64,000 nt of DNA from Pseudomonas sp. B21_DOA (lineage in GTDB: Bacteria > Pseudomonadota > Gammaproteobacteria > Pseudomonadales > Pseudomonadaceae), in contig CP086683.1 of the NCBI GenBank assembly GCA_030544685.1, positions 4,836,001 to 4,900,000 on the forward strand, read 5' to 3'. The notes under the pieces were generated by a model. It saw nothing but the letters and a program-made list of their open reading frames with translations. It was not told the DNA's origin and made no database searches. The position numbers and the translations under genes are program-made. This document shows, one piece after another, positions 39,180 to 48,899 of the stretch. The number at the start of each line of letters is the position of its first letter. Position 1 is the stretch's first letter.

Positions 39180-39754
39180 TCAATGCTTGTGGTGATTGTC
39201 GCTATTGCCGGCGGCCATGATGTGCGCGTCGCCGTTGATGTTGCCCGTTACGTGTAACGGCCCGTCGATGTTGACCGGTCCTTTGATGTTCACAGTGGCC
39301 TCAATGTCGACCGTGCCAGACTTCACCGTCACCGCGTTATCCGTAACGACCAGTTCTGTACCGCCGACCTTGATTGTCACGGTCCCGCTGGGCACGGTGA
39401 TCGTGTAGCTGCTTGCCTCCCAGTCGTAGACCAGTGAACCCCCATCATCGAACCGCCAGACCTCGACATGATCGCGATTGTCCGGCTGGGCGCCGGCATT
39501 GCCGTACAGCCCCGGGATAAACGTCCCGATGCCGGCCTGCCCGCTGGGGCTGAACAAAACCCCTGCTCTCCAAGGCTCGGCGAGCGCCAGTGCCGCGCCT
39601 TGCCGGCCGCGAGGCTGTGCCAGCGCACCCAGGCGCTCGTCCACTCGCCATTCGATACCCGAACCGCACCGACGGCCAGATCAACCCCCACGACCGCACA
39701 GGGCATCAGCATGGCCGCAATCATGCGGTCATGCTCACCGCTTGGATAACTCAC
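39180..39754 (-). CDS. Baseplate assembly protein V, spike (frame interrupted)
   Basis: P2 gpV homologue, about 191 residues, with a GTG start overlapping the previous stop (GTGA) and a GGAGAG site. An OB-fold N-terminus is followed by a beta-helix of short valine-rich repeats (TVTIKVGGTELVVTD, VKSGTVDIEATVNIKGPVNI) and a His-rich tip (NSDNHHKH) that may bind iron. The C4 run at 39560-39563 is one base short; adding it joins SLGEQG to VLFSPSGQAG. Confidence 0.87.
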
Positions 39755-40269
39755 GGCAGGCTCTCCGGCGGGAAAAACTCCGGCTCCTTGTCGTCGTTGA
39801 AACCGAACATCAGCGAACCCGGCGGTTCGTCTGGCCATGGCCAGTCTTCAGTCCCTAGATAAAGTGTATGGGTCCACTCAACCACCCAGACCGTGTAGCC
39901 ATCCAGTTCTGGCTTGGTCCAGTCCTGCATGGCCTGCACAAATTCGGCGGGCTGGACGGCTACACCCCAGGTCTGCATGCGCAGCAGCACCGCCAGTTGA
40001 GCAGCCAACTGCGAAGCCTGCTGGCAATGTCGGGGACGAATCGGGTCAACGATGATCCGCGCTTCAAACCTGCAGACGAGCGTCGTCTCGCCGGTGCCGA
40101 TGTCGGTACCAGGCTCCATCTCCACCATTTCAAGGAACACCGCAGGCAGCGCGATGCGATCCTTCACGTCGGGCCATGCCGTAACAGCTTTGACGCCTGG
40201 CAGATGATTTACCAGATACAATTCGATCGCCCGATAAAGCTCATCAAGCGTAAAGGGTTCTTCAGACAT
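39751..40269 (-). CDS. Phage head-tail/tail terminator-region protein, unknown
   Basis: 172 residues, intact. MSEEPFTLDELYRAIELYLV, CRFEARIIVDPIRPRHCQQA and an acidic Pro-rich end. By position after the gpZ-like gene it is probably a tail-terminator or minor tail component. No confident family name. Confidence 0.6.
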   Translation of the reverse strand: MSEEPFTLDELYRAIELYLVNHLPGVKAVTAWPDVKDRIALPAVFLEMVEMEPGTDIGTGETTLVCRFEARIIVDPIRPRHCQQASQLAAQLAVLLRMQTWGVAVQPAEFVQAMQDWTKPELDGYTVWVVEWTHTLYLGTEDWPWPDEPPGSLMFGFNDDKEPEFFPPESLP

Positions 40270-40270
40270 T

Positions 40271-40927
40271 TCACGCCCCCTTCAGGTACTTCTGAAACTC
40301 GAAATTGAGTTCTTGCTGTAGGATCTCCAGCAAACGCGCATGGGCGCGTTTAACCCACTCGTCGAAATGCGGACGGGCATGCTCAAGCGACACTTTGGCC
40401 TTGGCCAGCGGAAAGCGGCTGTCGTTTTCCGCGATCCAACCCGAGCTGGCACCACGACTGGATGACACCGTCGTATCGGGATAGTCGTCTGAACTGAAAT
40501 GCTTACTCGCGGTACGAATCCAGATATCGGCCTTATTCCCATAAACCTGTTTGAGGAAAGCGCCTTGATACCGCCGTCCCGCCACGGACACGCCTTTTCC
40601 GTTTTGCCGCGCCCGACCGATCCGGCTGGATTCAATGGCATTCAGACCGAACCACAACTTGCCGCTTGCTGCCCTGCCTGCGACCGGATAGCTGCGCAAG
40701 CGCTGACGCACTGCAGCGACAGCAATGCGCTCCTCCCGGCCAACTGCCCGTGCGATGTGAGTGCGCAACCAACCTAATGTTTTGTTGATCGCACGACGTT
40801 GAGCGACAGCGGCCGCTTTTGGCACCAACTTGGCGAAGCCCTCGAAAGCTTGTAGATCTGCAGCCGAAGACTGAATAGTCAGCATCCCGCCGCTGGCCGA
40901 GGAACTGTAGTAACTGCCTATACTCAT
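40271..40927 (-). CDS. Minor tail protein Z-like
   Basis: Lambda gpZ-type protein, 218 residues: VAQRRAINKTLGWLRTHIAR with basic helices, GYRRYQGAFLK-like RRYQGAFLKQVYGNKADIW, and a C-terminal helix ending LNFEFQKYLKGA. Such proteins complete the tail at the head-joining end. Overlaps the previous gene by 4 bases. Confidence 0.75.
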   Translation of the reverse strand: MSIGSYYSSSASGGMLTIQSSAADLQAFEGFAKLVPKAAAVAQRRAINKTLGWLRTHIARAVGREERIAVAAVRQRLRSYPVAGRAASGKLWFGLNAIESSRIGRARQNGKGVSVAGRRYQGAFLKQVYGNKADIWIRTASKHFSSDDYPDTTVSSSRGASSGWIAENDSRFPLAKAKVSLEHARPHFDEWVKRAHARLLEILQQELNFEFQKYLKGA

Positions 40928-41236
40928 GCCCGCATCCTCAGAATCAAAGCCACCCAACCGGTACCATCTGGCTCAAGTTGGACAAGGTCATATTGGCCAC
41001 CGCCGTCTTGCACCGATAGGTCAATGGAAACCAGTTGCCCCGATTCGATGCCATCCGCATCTATGGCACGGATCTCAAACTGCGGCTCGCGCAAGGCGGT
41101 ATTAATCCGTCCCATGCGCGGCTGCAGCCATGGGGCGGAAAAAACCGGCGATCTCTCGACCGCCGACCGTTGCCATGTCGCCCAAGCCATCCAACACCAG
41201 GGCGTCCATGTCGTCGCTCAATTCGCGAAAGCCCAT
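40924..41236 (-). CDS. Head-tail joining protein, FII-like (frame interrupted)
   Basis: About 104 residues. From ATG 41236, MGFRELSDDMDALVLDGLG leads to an A6 run on the plus strand (41139-41144) where the frame must change; then APWLQPRMGRINTALREPQ and QLEPDGTGWVALILRMRA follow. Its place after the FI-like gene and before gpZ fits lambda FII. Confidence 0.65.
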
Positions 41237-41453
41237 CACTCACCGCCGCTGTCGTCGTCCTCATTGGCAACGCCCGATTTCTGGCGCAGCAGTTCTTGGG
41301 CTCGGGGTCCTTGAGCGGAGCGATACGGCCTTCGGCGAGTAACGCTTCCTCAACCCCTTTACTTGGCGCATTGTAAGGCTCGCCCTTCACAACAACGACG
41401 CGGCCATCCTGCACGCAACCGTCGATCACCAGAAAATCGGCTTTCTTGGCCAT
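41236..41453 (-). CDS. FI-like DNA-packaging accessory protein (frame interrupted)
   Basis: About 72 residues, MAKKADFLVIDGCVQDGRVV then EEALLAEGRIAPLKDPEPKE and an acidic tail. One base is missing near 41295 (PKELLRQKSG after correction). Its stop overlaps the next gene's start. Position after the major capsid matches lambda FI. Confidence 0.6.
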
Positions 41454-41454
41454 G

Positions 41455-42481
41455 TCACACCACCTTGGCGTAAATGAACGCATCCGGTTCGAGCAGGCCA
41501 GCCAACGCCGCGCTCTGCAGCTTCAGCCAACGAGCGCTCGGCTCTTGGGTCACCCAGCTCTTCGGGAAGCGCGCCGCTTCGACCAAGCCGCTTTCCACGG
41601 CTTCCAGATCTTGAATCGCCCCGTACAGCATGGCGTTGCGCGTGGACGTCGAGCCGAGAATCAAGCCACCTGCCGGAATCATTGGCTGCTCGTCATCGTC
41701 GTCATCCAGGTACCACTCGTCATAACCATAGAGATCGACACCGGGATCGTTCAGGTAACCCAGGTAGGTCACGCCGTCGGGCAGTTCCTCTGGCTTGATC
41801 AAGCCCATGTCAACGCGGCGAGTGTTGAGTTGTTTCATCACCATTGAGCTGGATTGAAATGCATCCAGCGCTTCGCCGCTCATGGCTACGGTGTTTGCAG
41901 TACGGCCGGAATCCTTGGCGATCTTGCGCTTCCAACTACGAAGATTGGCAATCGGATCGCCGCCTTCGGTGCCCCACTGACCGCTGCCCAAGCTGATCTT
42001 GTGATCGCTGGCCATCAGGAAGTCGATGGTGTCATCCACCCCTTCTCCCACGACGCGAACCTTCCCCGTGGTGAGTGCCTGGGCGCACATCCATTCTTCC
42101 CGGCGGATGATTTCGTCGTCCAGATCGCGCAGGTCCTTACCGAGCAATTGCCCGGCACGCTCCAGCGGAGTACGCGAGGAAAACGGGTTGTCGCCGGCCG
42201 AACGCTTGAGCACCAGCTCGGCGGTGGTTTCGCGCTTGGGTTGAATGTACGGCGGGCTGTAGGTGCTGGTGGTATAGCCTTCGCGCAACGACACGCTGCC
42301 CGGCAGACGAGGATTAACAAAGGGCGCCATTTTGCGTTTGCCCTTGATGATGTCGATGTCCACGGTCTTGGTCGGGAACGTGACAGGACTGCCACCGTTG
42401 AAAAAGTGTTCAGCAAAAGCGCCGCGCGGTTGGCATCTGCTCAACCGCTTCAAGCATTGTGCGGGTATCAAAAATATCCAT
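41455..42481 (-). CDS. Major capsid protein, lambda E-like (frame interrupted at start)
   Basis: About 342 residues after correction, close to lambda E. MDIFDTRTMLEAVEQMPTAR, then LLNTFFNGGSPVTFPTKTVD, VKRK-type IKGKRKMAPFVNP and REEWMCAQALTTGK are family marks. Two T-runs are each one base short (plus-strand A-runs 42401-42405 and 42415-42418). Both corrections together restore the length to a multiple of three and a family-typical N-terminus. Confidence 0.9.
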
Positions 42482-42494
42482 CAAAGACTCCGAA

Positions 42495-42845
42495 TTAACG
42501 AACAAACAGGCACAGGGAACGCAGCGCAGCTTTTGCCTGCGCCAAAGTAAAACCCTCGCCGAGTGTGAGTTGACTGGCCAGCACTTCACCGGTCAGGCGG
42601 ATTGGCGCTACCTGCGCGCCTGAGGTCGTATCAGTGAACTGATCCAGTACAGCCGCAGGGGCTTCGGAGCCATCGGTTGCTGCGGCCTTGCTCAGCACAT
42701 ATTCGCCACTGGCCGTTACTTGCCCAAGGACGGCGCCTCGACTGAGCTTCTGGCCGGAAGCGATCACGGCGGTGTCGATCATCACCGGGAAGGCACCGGC
42801 GGACAGCTGGTCCGGCACATAGGTTTGGCGTTCTGGGTTGCTCAT
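42495..42845 (-). CDS. Head decoration protein D-like
   Basis: Lambda gpD-type stabiliser, 116 residues from ATG 42845 (GGAGAACATC site). It has a Gly/Ala beta fold with VIASGQKLSRGAVLGQVTAS and PIRLTGEVLASQLTL. It binds the expanded capsid. Between protease and major capsid, as in lambda. Confidence 0.88.
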   Translation of the reverse strand: MSNPERQTYVPDQLSAGAFPVMIDTAVIASGQKLSRGAVLGQVTASGEYVLSKAAATDGSEAPAAVLDQFTDTTSGAQVAPIRLTGEVLASQLTLGEGFTLAQAKAALRSLCLFVR

Positions 42846-42857
42846 GATGTTCTCCAA

Positions 42858-43259
42858 TCAGCGGCGCGAGGCGCCCTCGACAATGGCGTTTACGACGGCC
42901 TTGCGCTCACCCTGAGCGGCATCGCCCGTCGGAGTGGACGTCGATGCGCCAGTGGCATCGGCCTTGATGGCGTTCAGAGAAATGCCGCGATCCTGCGCTG
43001 CCTTGAACAGCTGTAGCGCTGTGGCTTCAACCGTTGTGCCTGCGTCGATGGCAGCGGCGATTTCAGTTTCGAAACCCTTGCTGGCCATTGCATTGATGCC
43101 AGTGATGCGTTGCCGCTCTGCAGTAGCGCCTTCCTCGCGACTTTGGGTGCGGATGCTTTCGAGATCCGGTTGGCTCGCCTGAGCGATTTCGATGGTTTGC
43201 GGATCCGTGCCGGCGGCCAGCGCCTCACGCAACTCCGCCGTGCTGCTGACGGTGGTCAT
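42858..43259 (-). CDS. Nested scaffold protein (Nu3-like), in-frame internal start
   Basis: 133 residues identical to the C-terminus of the protease, from ATG 43259 with a strong GAGGAAA site 7 bases upstream. It starts MTTVSSTAELREALAAGTD and is helical and Gln/Ala-rich. Lambda makes Nu3 from its C gene in the same way. Confidence 0.75.
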   Translation of the reverse strand: MTTVSSTAELREALAAGTDPQTIEIAQASQPDLESIRTQSREEGATAERQRITGINAMASKGFETEIAAAIDAGTTVEATALQLFKAAQDRGISLNAIKADATGASTSTPTGDAAQGERKAVVNAIVEGASRR

Positions 43260-44090
43260 GTTGTATTTCCTCGGTTGAGTGGCGGCCGGTTTGGCCAGTT
43301 CGGTAATCAATGTTTCAAGCGACCCCAGACGGTGGGCCAAGCCGGACTCGACAGCCGCGGCGCCAACGCGCAGGCCGCCGAAGTCGCCCATCTCTGGGAC
43401 ACGCTCCGGCTCCACGCCCAGGTTACGGGCCACCTTGGCGACGAACACATCGCCCATGGCATCGACCGTTTCGCCGACTTTGGCCCGCCCTTCTTCGGTA
43501 GAGAGATCTACACGCTTGTTCGGGGCATTGCGGCTGACGATCTGATAGCGCTTACGGCCGTTGCCTTCCTCGCCGCCGACCACGGCTTCAACGACCACAC
43601 CGATACTCCCGGCGAGCGCCGTTTCGTCGATGACGATTTCGCTGGCAGCTGACGCAATCCAATAGGCCGCGCTTGCACCAGTGCCGCCGATGTAGGCAAC
43701 GATGCGTTTACGGTCACGGGCCGCATGGATCTGGTCAGCCAGTTCGTTGATGCCGGCGGCAACGCCGCCTGGGCTATCGATGTTCAGGATGATCGCGCTG
43801 ATCTTGGGATCATCGAGTGCGGTCTGCAGGTCGGTGGCCAGCACCTGAGTGCTGGTCGCACCGCTGATCTCGGTGAAAAGGTTGGCATAGCGAAACACCG
43901 GACCGACTACCGGGATGATCGCCACACCATTGCGTACGCTGACAGTGCGGCTGTTATCCAGTCGCATGCCAGTGCGTGTTTCCAGCGCCGCCGGATCGCC
44001 CATGCGGTCTGCAATGGTCAGCAAGTTATCCAGGGCGCCGGGCAGCATCAGCCACGGCTGCGATGCAGCCAGCTCGAATGCGCGGGGCAT
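42858..44090 (-). CDS. Capsid maturation protease, S49/lambda C-like
   Basis: 410 residues from ATG 44090. S49 (SppA-like) Ser-Lys protease domain: AIILNIDSPGGVAAGINELA, YIGGTGASAAYWIASAA (catalytic Ser) and a downstream Lys region. The C-terminal third is a scaffold, also made on its own from an internal start. It cleaves scaffold and portal during prohead maturation. Overlaps the portal stop region closely. Confidence 0.9.
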   Translation of the reverse strand: MPRAFELAASQPWLMLPGALDNLLTIADRMGDPAALETRTGMRLDNSRTVSVRNGVAIIPVVGPVFRYANLFTEISGATSTQVLATDLQTALDDPKISAIILNIDSPGGVAAGINELADQIHAARDRKRIVAYIGGTGASAAYWIASAASEIVIDETALAGSIGVVVEAVVGGEEGNGRKRYQIVSRNAPNKRVDLSTEEGRAKVGETVDAMGDVFVAKVARNLGVEPERVPEMGDFGGLRVGAAAVESGLAHRLGSLETLITELAKPAATQPRKYNMTTVSSTAELREALAAGTDPQTIEIAQASQPDLESIRTQSREEGATAERQRITGINAMASKGFETEIAAAIDAGTTVEATALQLFKAAQDRGISLNAIKADATGASTSTPTGDAAQGERKAVVNAIVEGASRR

Positions 44091-44092
44091 GG

Positions 44093-45703
44093 TTATTCCT
44101 CGTTGGGGTTGGCGGACGGCGGTGTTTCCTGCTCCCGCCCTTTGGGTAAAACGTGCAGGCCATCGTTGCGCCGCTGGGTGACTTCGCGCACGCGCTGCCG
44201 ATACACCTGCTGCCACGGCTCGCCGGTCATTGCGGCGGTTTCCAGTGTTTCGTTGCTGACACCAATCTCGATGCGCTTACCGGCAGCGTTGGCTTCCTTC
44301 AGCTCATCAATGGCGCCACGTGCCGGGCCGATCCAAATCGCCTGGCAGTAGGCTTTGCGTTTCGCCGGGTCCGCGTAACCCGGCAGGCTGATCAATCCAC
44401 GGGCCACCGCCTCATCGATCAGCAATTCCCGGCTGGGCTGGCAAAAGTCACAGATCAACCACCAGCGGCGCAGGCTGTAAAAACGCCACGCCTGCAACAT
44501 CGCCGCACGGGCTGCGCTATAGCTGCTGCTGTAGTGGAGCAACAGCTCTTCCATCGGTTGCTCTAAAGCAGCGCCGATTTCCTTGACCACTGCCGTAAAG
44601 AACGGATCGAATTGCGCATTAGGCCGCGCAGGATTGGCGATTACCGGTTCCTCACCTTGGCCTAGGTCAACAATCGCCCCCTCGCCCAGAGCCAGTTCGC
44701 CGTCAGCCGTTGTGTCGCCTGCGGGACCGTCGCCTTCGTTGGCTAATGCGGTCAGCGGGAGATTCCCGACTTGAAAGTCGTTGGTCTTTTTGATGAACAC
44801 CGTGAACATTGCGGAGATCACCGCCGCCATCAGCTCGGCGCTGCTATAGCGCTCCAGCTTCTGCAACGGTTCCAGTACCGGTGCCAGGTAAGGCGCTCCG
44901 CGCTTTTGCCCCGGACGCTCCTTGTCGGCCATGACGTGCATGACGCGGCGCCGGCCCGTGGCCTCGCCAAAGGCTGGCAGACGCTCCCATTTAAGCGCCT
45001 GGCCGGCGGTGTATTCGTTGGGGTATCCGGTACAGACGTGATACGCCAGCGGCGCCCCCAGCCGGTCGAACTCGACACCGTCCACGAGGTTTGCAGTGTC
45101 CAATTGCCCGGCTGGATTGCAGACCCGGTCCGATTCGATCAACTGCAAGCGCGTGCTGAAAATGCAGCCTGAGCGCTCATCGTCAGGACTGGCAATCAGC
45201 ACGTCACCACCCACCATGGACGAGATCAATACCAGTGCTTGTAACTGGTAGTGATTGAGTGTCGCTTCGGCATCGCATTCGCGTGGATCATCGGCGTATA
45301 GCGACCACAAGCGATCAAGCTGATTGTTGATTTTCTCAGCCTGCGCCTCGTCGAGACCTAATGCGTCATGATCGATCTGTGACCGGCAAACCAGCCCGGT
45401 TCCTACAACATTGGTGCGCAAGCGCGTGATCGCCGCACGGGCTATCAAGTGATTGCGCATGGCGTCTCGCGAGCGAGCAACCAGCATTCGACGCTCGTTT
45501 TGATCGAGATCTCGACGCGGACTGCCAAGACCGGGAATCCAGCTGGCCATGCTGCGCAGTACGCGAGAAGCCCCGCGCCATCTCGTCTCAACACCGCCCC
45601 CGCCACCTTGGGCGACGATAGGCTTGGACTCGTTTGCCGACTTGGCGAGTTTGAGGGCCTCGCGCATCAGCAGCTCGGCCGGGTCTTTTCGAAAAAATCC
45701 CAT
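44093..45703 (-). CDS. Portal protein, lambda B-like
   Basis: 536 residues, intact. SRDAMRNHLIARAAITRLRT, NVVGTGLVCRSQID, and AALEQPMEELLLHYSSSYSA with ARAAMLQAWRFY are hallmarks. It forms the dodecameric DNA channel and tail docking site. The start overlaps the gpW stop region. Confidence 0.95.
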   Translation of the reverse strand: MGFFRKDPAELLMREALKLAKSANESKPIVAQGGGGGVETRWRGASRVLRSMASWIPGLGSPRRDLDQNERRMLVARSRDAMRNHLIARAAITRLRTNVVGTGLVCRSQIDHDALGLDEAQAEKINNQLDRLWSLYADDPRECDAEATLNHYQLQALVLISSMVGGDVLIASPDDERSGCIFSTRLQLIESDRVCNPAGQLDTANLVDGVEFDRLGAPLAYHVCTGYPNEYTAGQALKWERLPAFGEATGRRRVMHVMADKERPGQKRGAPYLAPVLEPLQKLERYSSAELMAAVISAMFTVFIKKTNDFQVGNLPLTALANEGDGPAGDTTADGELALGEGAIVDLGQGEEPVIANPARPNAQFDPFFTAVVKEIGAALEQPMEELLLHYSSSYSAARAAMLQAWRFYSLRRWWLICDFCQPSRELLIDEAVARGLISLPGYADPAKRKAYCQAIWIGPARGAIDELKEANAAGKRIEIGVSNETLETAAMTGEPWQQVYRQRVREVTQRRNDGLHVLPKGREQETPPSANPNEE

Positions 45704-45705
45704 AG

Positions 45706-45920
45706 TCAGATCTTCATGAAGGAGACGCGGTTGCGGCCACGTCCCTGTTGTTGAGCCTGTTCCAACGCGACCTCTCTGGCGTACTGCTGCTCCAGAAGAC
45801 GCAAGCTGTTCAGCTCAGCGCGATAAAGCTCGCGATCCGCACGGCGCAGGCGCTGGCCTTTTTCAGGACGTCAGAGATCGCCGCCCGGACTTCCGCGAGG
45901 CGCTGTTGTGCGTCTGTCAT
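45706..45920 (-). CDS. gpW-like head-tail joining protein (frame interrupted)
   Basis: About 71 residues from ATG 45920: MTDAQQRLAEVRAAISDVLK, then after one missing G near 45857-45858, RRADRELYRAELNSLRLLEQ and GRNRVSFMKI. Size and place between terminase and portal fit lambda W. Confidence 0.75.
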
Positions 45921-45930
45921 GTGTGTTTCC

Positions 45931-47943
45931 TTAATAGCCCGCGCGACTGCGGGTGCCCCGCCCACGAGCGACAGCTCGGCGCGGTACCGGTGCGACCGGT
46001 TGTTCGGTACTGAACAGGGTTGGCTGCAGCAACTGCTGCTCCAACTGGTCCCATTCGTGATCGCGTAACAGATGAGTTTTCAGGCTGCGAGCCGCGTGCA
46101 AGGCATACACCTCGCAATCCAGCGCTTCGTTGCGACGGCCGGCTTTCTTTTGCCAAACCATTTTGCTGGGGTTACGCGGGTGCGGTGCCAGGACTTCGTT
46201 GGTGAGTTGCTCGTAGTAGTCCGAGCGGATCTCGCAGTACCAATGCATGCGCCCCGGTCCAGCACCTTTGAGGCGCAGCCGCCCATCAATGAGCGTCTTC
46301 GCTTTGTGCGTACCGACGATGTGGACTCGCAGGCCGTATTTCGCAGCCTTGGTGTTGTCCTGTGAGGTATCCACCGACTGCGGAGGCTTGGTAAAGATCT
46401 CCTTGTCGCGACTGTCGATAGAGGCGCCTTTGATCGCCATCACGTTGTAGCGTTGACGATCCCGCACGTAGGCATACACCGCATCACTGGTATTGCCGTC
46501 AGAGCTGTCGATGCTGACCGCCGATACCGCCAGTTGCGCACCGCTTTCGACCGGTATGGGTTGAGAAATAACCCGATCCAGTTCTTGCCAAACAGCGTCA
46601 TGGGGATCGATGGGGTTGCCGTGAAGCTCACCCCAGTACAAGCGCCACGACTCTTCGCCTCGTCCCCAACCGATGATTGTGAGAGCAAGACGGTCGCCTT
46701 GGACGTCAACGCCAACGGTGATCAGCAGGACACCTTTCGGCGCTGTCAGCTCCGCATAAGGCTCCGCACGCTTTTCCAGCTCATCGGTCTTCGGTGCATC
46801 GCTCTGATACTCGTAGCTTTCGCCCTTGGAGCTGTTGACGAAAGCGATCATCGGTCCGATGTTGCCTTGCGAGGCCGCGTGTTCGGCCTGGAGCTTTTTC
46901 TCCATCAACACCTGGAAACGCGATCCCCAAAACGTCGCGTACAGCTCGTTGAGGATGTAACCGGCGATCCCCCGAAATTCTGCTGTAGCCGACCAGCGCC
47001 CGTGCTTGAGGTTGGCGTTCTTCTGGTTGTCATCCCAGATTCCACCGCAGTGCGGGCAGGAGTAAAAAGTTTTCTCCGGCCGCTTCTTGCCGTACACCTC
47101 ATGCAGGTATTCCGGATCCTCGTCGCAGTGCAGGTTGTCAAAGCTCAACGCGTGTTCTTGGCCGCATTCGTGACACGGCACCAGGCCGACGCGCTTGTCC
47201 GACAGTTCCAGCTCAGCATCTATGGCGGACAAGCCCTTGATGGTCGGTGTACCGCCGATGATGATCTTCGAGCGGCGAAACGTTTTCAGTCGTTCCTTGG
47301 CCAGCTTGATACTGTCGCCCTGACCGCGCAGGTTGAGGTTGCAGTCGTCCGGCTCTTCGATCGCAACGCGCGGCACTGGCGTGGACTTCACACTGGCCGG
47401 GCTGTTTGAACCCACCATTTTCAGGAAGCCGCCTGGGAAACGCTTGAAGTCCTGTCGCTGCTGCAACTTGCGGCTTCGCAGATCGACTTTCTTGCGCAGC
47501 CGTGGTGTGGCTTCGATCATCGGTTCAAGCTTTTCGCCGACGTACTGTTTGGCCGCTTCGGCCTTGGGAAAGAGCACCAGTATCGGTGACGGATCGATGT
47601 CGATCCATTTGCCCAGGGCGTTACCCAGAACGCCTGACGTCCAAGCAACCTGCGCTGACTTACGGCCGACGATCTCGCTGACAGCTGGATCGTCCAACGC
47701 TTCCAGTGGCCCGCCCGGCCAGATCAGATGAGGCGTAACGTCAAAGCGATATTTGCCGGGTCGCGCTGCCTCTTCTGGTGCGAGCCAGCGGTACTTGTCC
47801 GCCCACTCGATAATGCTCATGCGAGGCGGCGGCGCCCACTTGCGGCAAGCACCGCGCAGCGCTTTAGTCGCCGTCTTCCTCAGGGCCCTCCGAATCGTCC
47901 GATTCGTCAGGATATCCATCTGACGCGGCATCATCCTTGTCAT
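45931..47943 (-). CDS. Terminase large subunit, GpA family
   Basis: Packaging ATPase-nuclease, 670 residues (true start may be MDILTNR at 47919). Family marks are SIIEWADKYRWLAPEEAARP, the ATPase segment GRKSAQVAWTSG, EEPDDCN, a zinc motif (CHECG ... CPHCGG) and the nuclease-region VGVDVQGDRL and DSSDGNTSD. Overlaps the small subunit gene by about 80 bases. Confidence 0.95.
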   Translation of the reverse strand: MTRMMPRQMDILTNRTIRRALRKTATKALRGACRKWAPPPRMSIIEWADKYRWLAPEEAARPGKYRFDVTPHLIWPGGPLEALDDPAVSEIVGRKSAQVAWTSGVLGNALGKWIDIDPSPILVLFPKAEAAKQYVGEKLEPMIEATPRLRKKVDLRSRKLQQRQDFKRFPGGFLKMVGSNSPASVKSTPVPRVAIEEPDDCNLNLRGQGDSIKLAKERLKTFRRSKIIIGGTPTIKGLSAIDAELELSDKRVGLVPCHECGQEHALSFDNLHCDEDPEYLHEVYGKKRPEKTFYSCPHCGGIWDDNQKNANLKHGRWSATAEFRGIAGYILNELYATFWGSRFQVLMEKKLQAEHAASQGNIGPMIAFVNSSKGESYEYQSDAPKTDELEKRAEPYAELTAPKGVLLITVGVDVQGDRLALTIIGWGRGEESWRLYWGELHGNPIDPHDAVWQELDRVISQPIPVESGAQLAVSAVSIDSSDGNTSDAVYAYVRDRQRYNVMAIKGASIDSRDKEIFTKPPQSVDTSQDNTKAAKYGLRVHIVGTHKAKTLIDGRLRLKGAGPGRMHWYCEIRSDYYEQLTNEVLAPHPRNPSKMVWQKKAGRRNEALDCEVYALHAARSLKTHLLRDHEWDQLEQQLLQPTLFSTEQPVAPVPRRAVARGRGTRSRAGY

Positions 47944-48387
47944 AGTCAGAAAGCCTCCTCAGGATGGCTTCAATGGGGTCGCGAATCAGTTGCTCGTCGA
48001 CTTCCACGTCGTAGCGCGCCGAAAGTTCGGCGGCCAGCACATCGGGGAAAGAGTTGAGCAACTCCACTTTTGCGGCGGTGATCATTGCTTCGAAGCGTTC
48101 GATCAAATCAGCAGCGATGACCACCTCGCCAAGATCTTTGGCCATCGCGAGTTCTTCACGATCAGCGCGGATCCGGTCGAGGCGATCGCGGGAAGATTCT
48201 TTTTGCCGTTGAGTGCGGCTTGGTGCATCAGCCACTGAATCACGGCTTCGGTGTCGTATTGGTTTTCGTTGCCCCGACCGAGGCCGAACTCGGTCACTGG
48301 CATGCCGTCGTTCTGCCATCGGGTCAGGGTGCGTTCATCGCGACCGACGATCTCGCTCAAGTCGGCCTTGCTGACTGTCTTTCCCAT
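47864..48387 (-). CDS. Terminase small subunit, Nu1-like (frame interrupted)
   Basis: About 175 residues. N-terminal winged helix: VSKADLSEIVGRDERTLTRW and NENQYDTEAVIQWLM. C-terminal part VVIAADLIERFEAMITAAKV and an acidic tail. A T5 run (48200-48204) is one base short; adding it joins LNGKK to ESSRDRLDRIR. It recognises cos DNA and recruits the large subunit. Confidence 0.87.
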
Positions 48388-48389
48388 GT

Positions 48390-48520
48390 CTAACCCTTTG
48401 AAAAGACGGACATCCCTGTGAAATTCTCAGCTGCAGAGATCCCGCGAGTTCCGTAACCCGTGTAGGGGAGGCCTTCGGGGAGGACCCGGAAAAACCGGCG
48501 CCCCTGCTCCGCCCCGCCTC
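48390..48520. other. Candidate cos region
   Basis: A 131-base non-coding gap lies directly upstream of the Nu1-like gene, the lambda position of cos. Read on the minus strand it starts with GGGGCGG and a G-rich string followed by GCGCCGGTTTTTCCGG, similar in layout to lambda cosN. The nick sites cannot be read from one sequence. Confidence 0.4.
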
Positions 48521-48859
48521 TTAGGTGTGGTCGGTCGATGCTGATTCGGAAAGGCCAAGCCGCTTGGCAGCCCAGCGTTCGTACAACCCGATGGCAACGT
48601 CCGCTCCGGCCATTGCAGTGAGGCATCCCAAGGCGCCCGCCGTCCAGATCGTCATGCCGGCCGCGATCATCAGCATCATCGCCGTCACCCCGCAGACAAT
48701 GCAGGCCCCCGACCGAAGCGCGAGCCTGCGCAGCAACGCCCAGCCCCGGGCACCATCCTTGTCTGCTCGCCACATCTCACCGGATACGCCGCCGACCAGA
48801 GCCAGGACGATCACCAACCAGATCGGCATTTCTGCCAGCGCTTGCTGCTCATTTGTCAT
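48521..48859 (-). CDS. Holin
   Basis: 112 residues from ATG 48859 with about three membrane segments (MPIWLVIVLALVGGVSGEMW, SGACIVCGVTAMMLMIAAGM, GALGCLTAMAGADVAIGLY). LydA/PF16083-type phage holin. It would release the endolysin. It lies far from the endolysin gene, on the other side of the packaging and structural genes. Confidence 0.82.
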   Translation of the reverse strand: MTNEQQALAEMPIWLVIVLALVGGVSGEMWRADKDGARGWALLRRLALRSGACIVCGVTAMMLMIAAGMTIWTAGALGCLTAMAGADVAIGLYERWAAKRLGLSESASTDHT

Positions 48860-48899
48860 GTTGTGCCTCAAGTGAAGGAGCATGCCGAACACAAAAGAA

